Below are positions 6,758 to 8,540 of a stretch of 8,540 nt of DNA, piece after piece. The notes beneath the pieces are model-generated. The model worked only from the letters and a program-made list of their open reading frames with translations. It was not told where the DNA came from and did not search any database. A program made the translations under genes and the position numbers. This DNA comes from JAICLL01 sp035252155 (GTDB lineage Bacteria; Planctomycetota; Planctomycetia; Pirellulales; JAICIG01). The stretch's first letter is position 1; the number at the start of each line of letters is the position of its first letter. Where the stretch lies: assembly GCA_035252155.1 (NCBI GenBank), contig DATFDL010000429.1, positions 1 through 8,540 on the forward strand. Direction: 5' to 3'.

Positions 6758-7014
6758 AGAACGCGCCAGATTTGTAAGACGTAAACCGACCCTTGCGACT
6801 CCATAATCTGAAAAATCACTCCAAGCGGAGCGCAGAAAAAGATGCGCCGCCCAGCCGATCGGGACTCCCCACGCTGATCGGGATCTGTGGCGAGCGCGCG
6901 ATCGATGGCGCTGGCCGCCTGCGTAACGGCGCGGCGATCGTTATGATCGGCGGCCAACCAAATCAAGGCCAGTTCGTCTGACGCCTCTTTGCGCCAATGC
7001 ACCTGGTACGTCAC
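6754..7014 (-). CDS. RelE/ParE-family toxin-like protein
   Basis: 86 residues. The sequence has the layout of RelE/ParE toxins: an N-terminal strand (YQVHWRKEA), two helices (ASDELALIWLAA and the following RRAVTQAASAIDRALATDP), then 'GESR' and beta strands ending PLGVIFQIMESQGSVYVLQIWRVL. The pattern 'A...L..IW.....D...V..A...ID..L..DP...GESR.....R..F..PLGV.F' is common among planctomycete family members. RelE types cleave ribosome-bound mRNA and ParE types attack gyrase; which applies, or whether it is still active, cannot be told. A GTG start at 7014 overlaps the antitoxin stop (GTGA), with GGAG 5 bases upstream at 7023-7020. Its own stop overlaps the sucB start in a second GTGA. Being between sucA and sucB is unusual. 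Confidence 0.75.
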   Translation of the reverse strand: MTYQVHWRKEASDELALIWLAADHNDRRAVTQAASAIDRALATDPDQRGESRSAGRRIFFCAPLGVIFQIMESQGSVYVLQIWRVL

Positions 7015-7241
7015 AACGTCTCCAGGCGCGCCAAGACTTCTGCCGTTGTATAACTGGGCGATTGGTTACGGCGATCCAATTCTTCGTCGGTCAACGGCGG
7101 CCGGGCACGGTCCACAGCAGCGTAGTCCACTTTTGGCACGAACGTGCCGACGACTTGCCCTCGTTCGTCGCATAGCTCCAGCGGCACGGCAAAATCCCTG
7201 AACGTAATACGCAGGCTCGCATCGAGAACAACTCTAGTCAT
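7011..7241 (-). CDS. Probable antitoxin partner of the RelE/ParE-like toxin
   Basis: 76 residues from the ATG at 7241, which has AAGGAG 5 bases upstream (7252-7247). A longer frame with a TTG start at 7406 exists, but its extra 55 codons run over the sucA end and the AT-rich gap and have no ribosome binding site. The N-terminal half looks beta-rich (VVLDASLRITF..VPLELCDERGQVVGTFVP); the C-terminal half is an acidic, helical tail (PPLTDEELDRR...TTAEVLARLE) of the kind that wraps a toxin. Order antitoxin-toxin with a 4-base overlap is typical of type II modules. No helix-turn-helix, ribbon-helix-helix or AbrB fold is obvious, so how it would bind DNA is unclear. The antitoxin role is inferred mainly from position and the tail; similar small proteins occur in planctomycetes. 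Confidence 0.65.
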   Translation of the reverse strand: MTRVVLDASLRITFRDFAVPLELCDERGQVVGTFVPKVDYAAVDRARPPLTDEELDRRNQSPSYTTAEVLARLETL

Positions 7242-7246
7242 AGCGA

Positions 7247-7252
7247 CTCCTT
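7247..7252 (-). promoter_or_regulatory. Shine-Dalgarno AAGGAG that fixes the antitoxin start
   Basis: AAGGAG lies 5 bases before the ATG at 7241 on the minus strand. It selects the 76-residue product over the 131-residue reading that would begin at a TTG inside the end of sucA. Confidence 0.75.
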
Positions 7253-7285
7253 CTTGAGTAACGCCGCTTACGAAATCCATGAAAT

Positions 7286-7291
7286 AGTATA
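7286..7291 (-). promoter_or_regulatory. Possible -10 element of a toxin-antitoxin/sucB promoter
   Basis: TATACT on the minus strand, a five-of-six match to the -10 consensus, lies 44 bases before the antitoxin start in the AT-rich 157-base gap after sucA. The nearest -35-like hexamer, TTGATT at 7310-7305, is only 13 bases away, too close for a normal promoter; nothing better is seen at 16-18 bases. If real, it would let the antitoxin, toxin and sucB be transcribed apart from sucA. Confidence 0.35.
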
Positions 7292-7301
7292 CACCGCCAA
7301 G

Positions 7302-7318
7302 CCAAATCAAGAATTTGG
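7302..7318. repeat. Inverted repeat CCAAAT-N5-ATTTGG upstream of the antitoxin
   Basis: Perfect 6-bp arms (7302-7307 and 7313-7318) with a 5-base spacer, just upstream of the possible -10 element. Type II antitoxins often repress their own operon through such dyads, so this is a candidate operator. It has no T-tract on the minus strand and is not a sucA terminator. A second small dyad, GATTT-CT-AAATC, is at 7346-7357. Confidence 0.4.
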
Positions 7319-7398
7319 ATTCGGCAGCAGACCGCGCGGATCGGAGATTTCTAAATCCTAATTCAGTAGACCACAATTTGAAAGTATTGCCGAACGGG

Positions 7399-8540
7399 TT
7401 ACTCAACGGCCTTCTTCAGCAAAATTTGCTGCTCTAGCTTGTGGCTGCTGTGCGAGCCGGTGGCCGGGCTGGCGGCCGCGGGCCGCGTGACGCCGGCAAA
7501 CGGCAATCGCCCGAAAAGCCGCTCGCCCAGCGTCATCCGCAGAAACCACCAGGCGCCCATGTTTTCGGGCTCTTCTTGCACCCAATAGGCGGGCGTGCCG
7601 TCGGCGTACGGTGAGAGCGCGGCTTGCAGCTCGTCGAATGCCAATGGGTAAAGCTGTTCGATCCGCAAAATGGCCACATTGGCGCGCTTCAGCCGTTTGC
7701 GCTCCGCCAGCAGGTCGTAGTAGATTTTGCCCGAGCAAAGCAGGACGCGTTCGGCGGTCTGTCCTTCAGGCAGCGCCTCGGCGATTACTCGCTGAAAACC
7801 GCCCGTCGCGCAGTCATCGAGCGACGACACACATTGTGGATGCCGCAACAAGCTCTTGGGCGTCATGATAACCAACGGCTTGCGCCAGCGCCGCACGACT
7901 TGCCGCCGCAGACAATGGAAATACTGGGCGGGCGTCGTCAGATTGACCACCTGAAGATTGTCGTCGGCCGCCGCGGCCAGGAAACGCTCGAGCCGCGCAT
8001 GCGAATGCTCCGGCCCCATCCCTTCAAAACCGTGCGGCAAGAGCAACACCAGCCCGCTCAGCCGCCGCCATTTTTCTTCGGCGCTGGTGATAAACTGGTC
8101 GATGATCACCTGCGCCGCGTTACAAAAGTCGCCGAATTGGGCCTCCCACATCACCAGCCCGTCGGGGCAGTCGAGACTGTAGCCGTATTCAAAACCCAGC
8201 ACGCCCGTCTCCGAGAGCGGGCTGTTATAGATCTCGACTGCGGCCTGATCGGGCGCCAAATGCTCCAAGGGCGTATAGGTGGCGCCGTTTTCGTAGTCGT
8301 GCAACACCGCGTGCCGCTGGCTGAACGTGCCGCGCGCGGTGTCCTGGCCGGTAAGGCGAATCGGCGCGCCTTCCGTCGCCAGGCTGGCCAGCGCCAGCGC
8401 TTCGGCTGCCGACCAATCGAGCGGACGTTCGCCCCGCGCCATTTCCAGGCGGCCCTCCAAGCCCCGCTTGATCTTGGGATGAGGATGAAAATCGGCGGGC
8501 ACGCGCGCCAGACTCTCGAGCAGACAGGTCAGCCGCTGCC
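7399..8540 (-). CDS. sucA: 2-oxoglutarate dehydrogenase E1 component, C-terminal part (runs off right edge)
   Basis: The frame is open to the window edge and encodes 379 visible residues, roughly the last 40 percent of a protein that is about 930 residues in E. coli. E1o uses thiamine diphosphate to decarboxylate 2-oxoglutarate and succinylates the lipoyl arm of E2. The visible part covers the transketolase-like pyrimidine-binding domain and the C-terminal domain. Strong family blocks are RLTGQDTARGTFSQRHAVLH, the ATYTPLEHL block, LSETGVLGFEYGYS, WEAQFGDFCNAAQVIIDQF, LLLPHGFEGMGPEHSHARLER, KSLLRHP, VLLCSGKIYYDL, RIEQLYPL and the final RPAAASPATGSHSSHKLEQQ. The GTG at 8500-8502 is an internal valine, not the start: the preceding codons continue the homology (LLESLARVPADFHPHPK). 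Stop is TAA. It is followed by a 157-base gap and then the antitoxin gene rather than directly by sucB. Confidence 0.96.
   Translation of the reverse strand, partial: QRLTCLLESLARVPADFHPHPKIKRGLEGRLEMARGERPLDWSAAEALALASLATEGAPIRLTGQDTARGTFSQRHAVLHDYENGATYTPLEHLAPDQAAVEIYNSPLSETGVLGFEYGYSLDCPDGLVMWEAQFGDFCNAAQVIIDQFITSAEEKWRRLSGLVLLLPHGFEGMGPEHSHARLERFLAAAADDNLQVVNLTTPAQYFHCLRRQVVRRWRKPLVIMTPKSLLRHPQCVSSLDDCATGGFQRVIAEALPEGQTAERVLLCSGKIYYDLLAERKRLKRANVAILRIEQLYPLAFDELQAALSPYADGTPAYWVQEEPENMGAWWFLRMTLGERLFGRLPFAGVTRPAAASPATGSHSSHKLEQQILLKKAVE

Noticed and set aside
7302..7318. The inverted repeat as a terminator after sucA
   Set aside because: The stem is AT-rich with only 6 bp and no T-tract follows on the minus strand.
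7242..7406. An N-terminal extension of 55 codons for the antitoxin from a TTG at 7406
   Set aside because: It overlaps the sucA stop, has no Shine-Dalgarno, and runs through the AT-rich control region. The ATG at 7241 has a good AAGGAG.
8500..8502. GTG as the start of the sucA-like gene
   Set aside because: The frame remains open to the window edge and the upstream residues continue the E1 homology, so this is an internal valine of a truncated gene.

Overview
The window looks like chromosomal DNA of a planctomycete, most likely of the Pirellulales type. Three things point there: overall high GC, a very large secretin with a long repeat-rich N-terminal extension, and, at the left edge, the start of a protein carrying the LEPR-XLL motif typical of large secreted planctomycete proteins. 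No mobile element, tRNA, rRNA or CRISPR array was seen.

Layout, left to right. (1) Positions 1-121, minus strand: the first 40 codons of a LEPR-XLL protein that runs off the left edge, with a strong Shine-Dalgarno. (2) Positions 311-709, minus strand: a small inner-membrane protein with a four-cysteine zinc ribbon and a DUF4190-like two-helix membrane domain. (3) Positions 710-1049: a 340-base intergenic region without a gene. It holds a good sigma-70-type promoter on the plus strand, a perfect 15-bp inverted repeat whose two copies flank that promoter almost symmetrically, and a small hairpin just upstream of the secretin start. (4) Positions 1050-5291, plus strand: a secretin of about 1,413 residues, followed by a rho-independent terminator. 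(5) Positions 5429-8540, minus strand: a gene string in transcription order sucA (2-oxoglutarate dehydrogenase E1, C-terminal part only), a small antitoxin-like gene, a RelE/ParE-like toxin gene, and sucB (dihydrolipoyl succinyltransferase).

How the genes work together. SucA and SucB are the E1 and E2 parts of the 2-oxoglutarate dehydrogenase complex of the TCA cycle. A toxin-antitoxin-like pair lies between them. Both antitoxin/toxin and toxin/sucB are joined by 4-base GTGA overlaps, and sucB has no visible ribosome binding site of its own, so its translation probably depends on ribosomes finishing the toxin gene. This is the most unusual arrangement in the window. The secretin is an orphan here: no other secretion or pilus gene lies beside it.

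Functional calls rest on motif recognition by eye; no database search was possible. SucA, SucB and the secretin are certain at family level. The toxin-antitoxin call is good but not certain, especially for the antitoxin.
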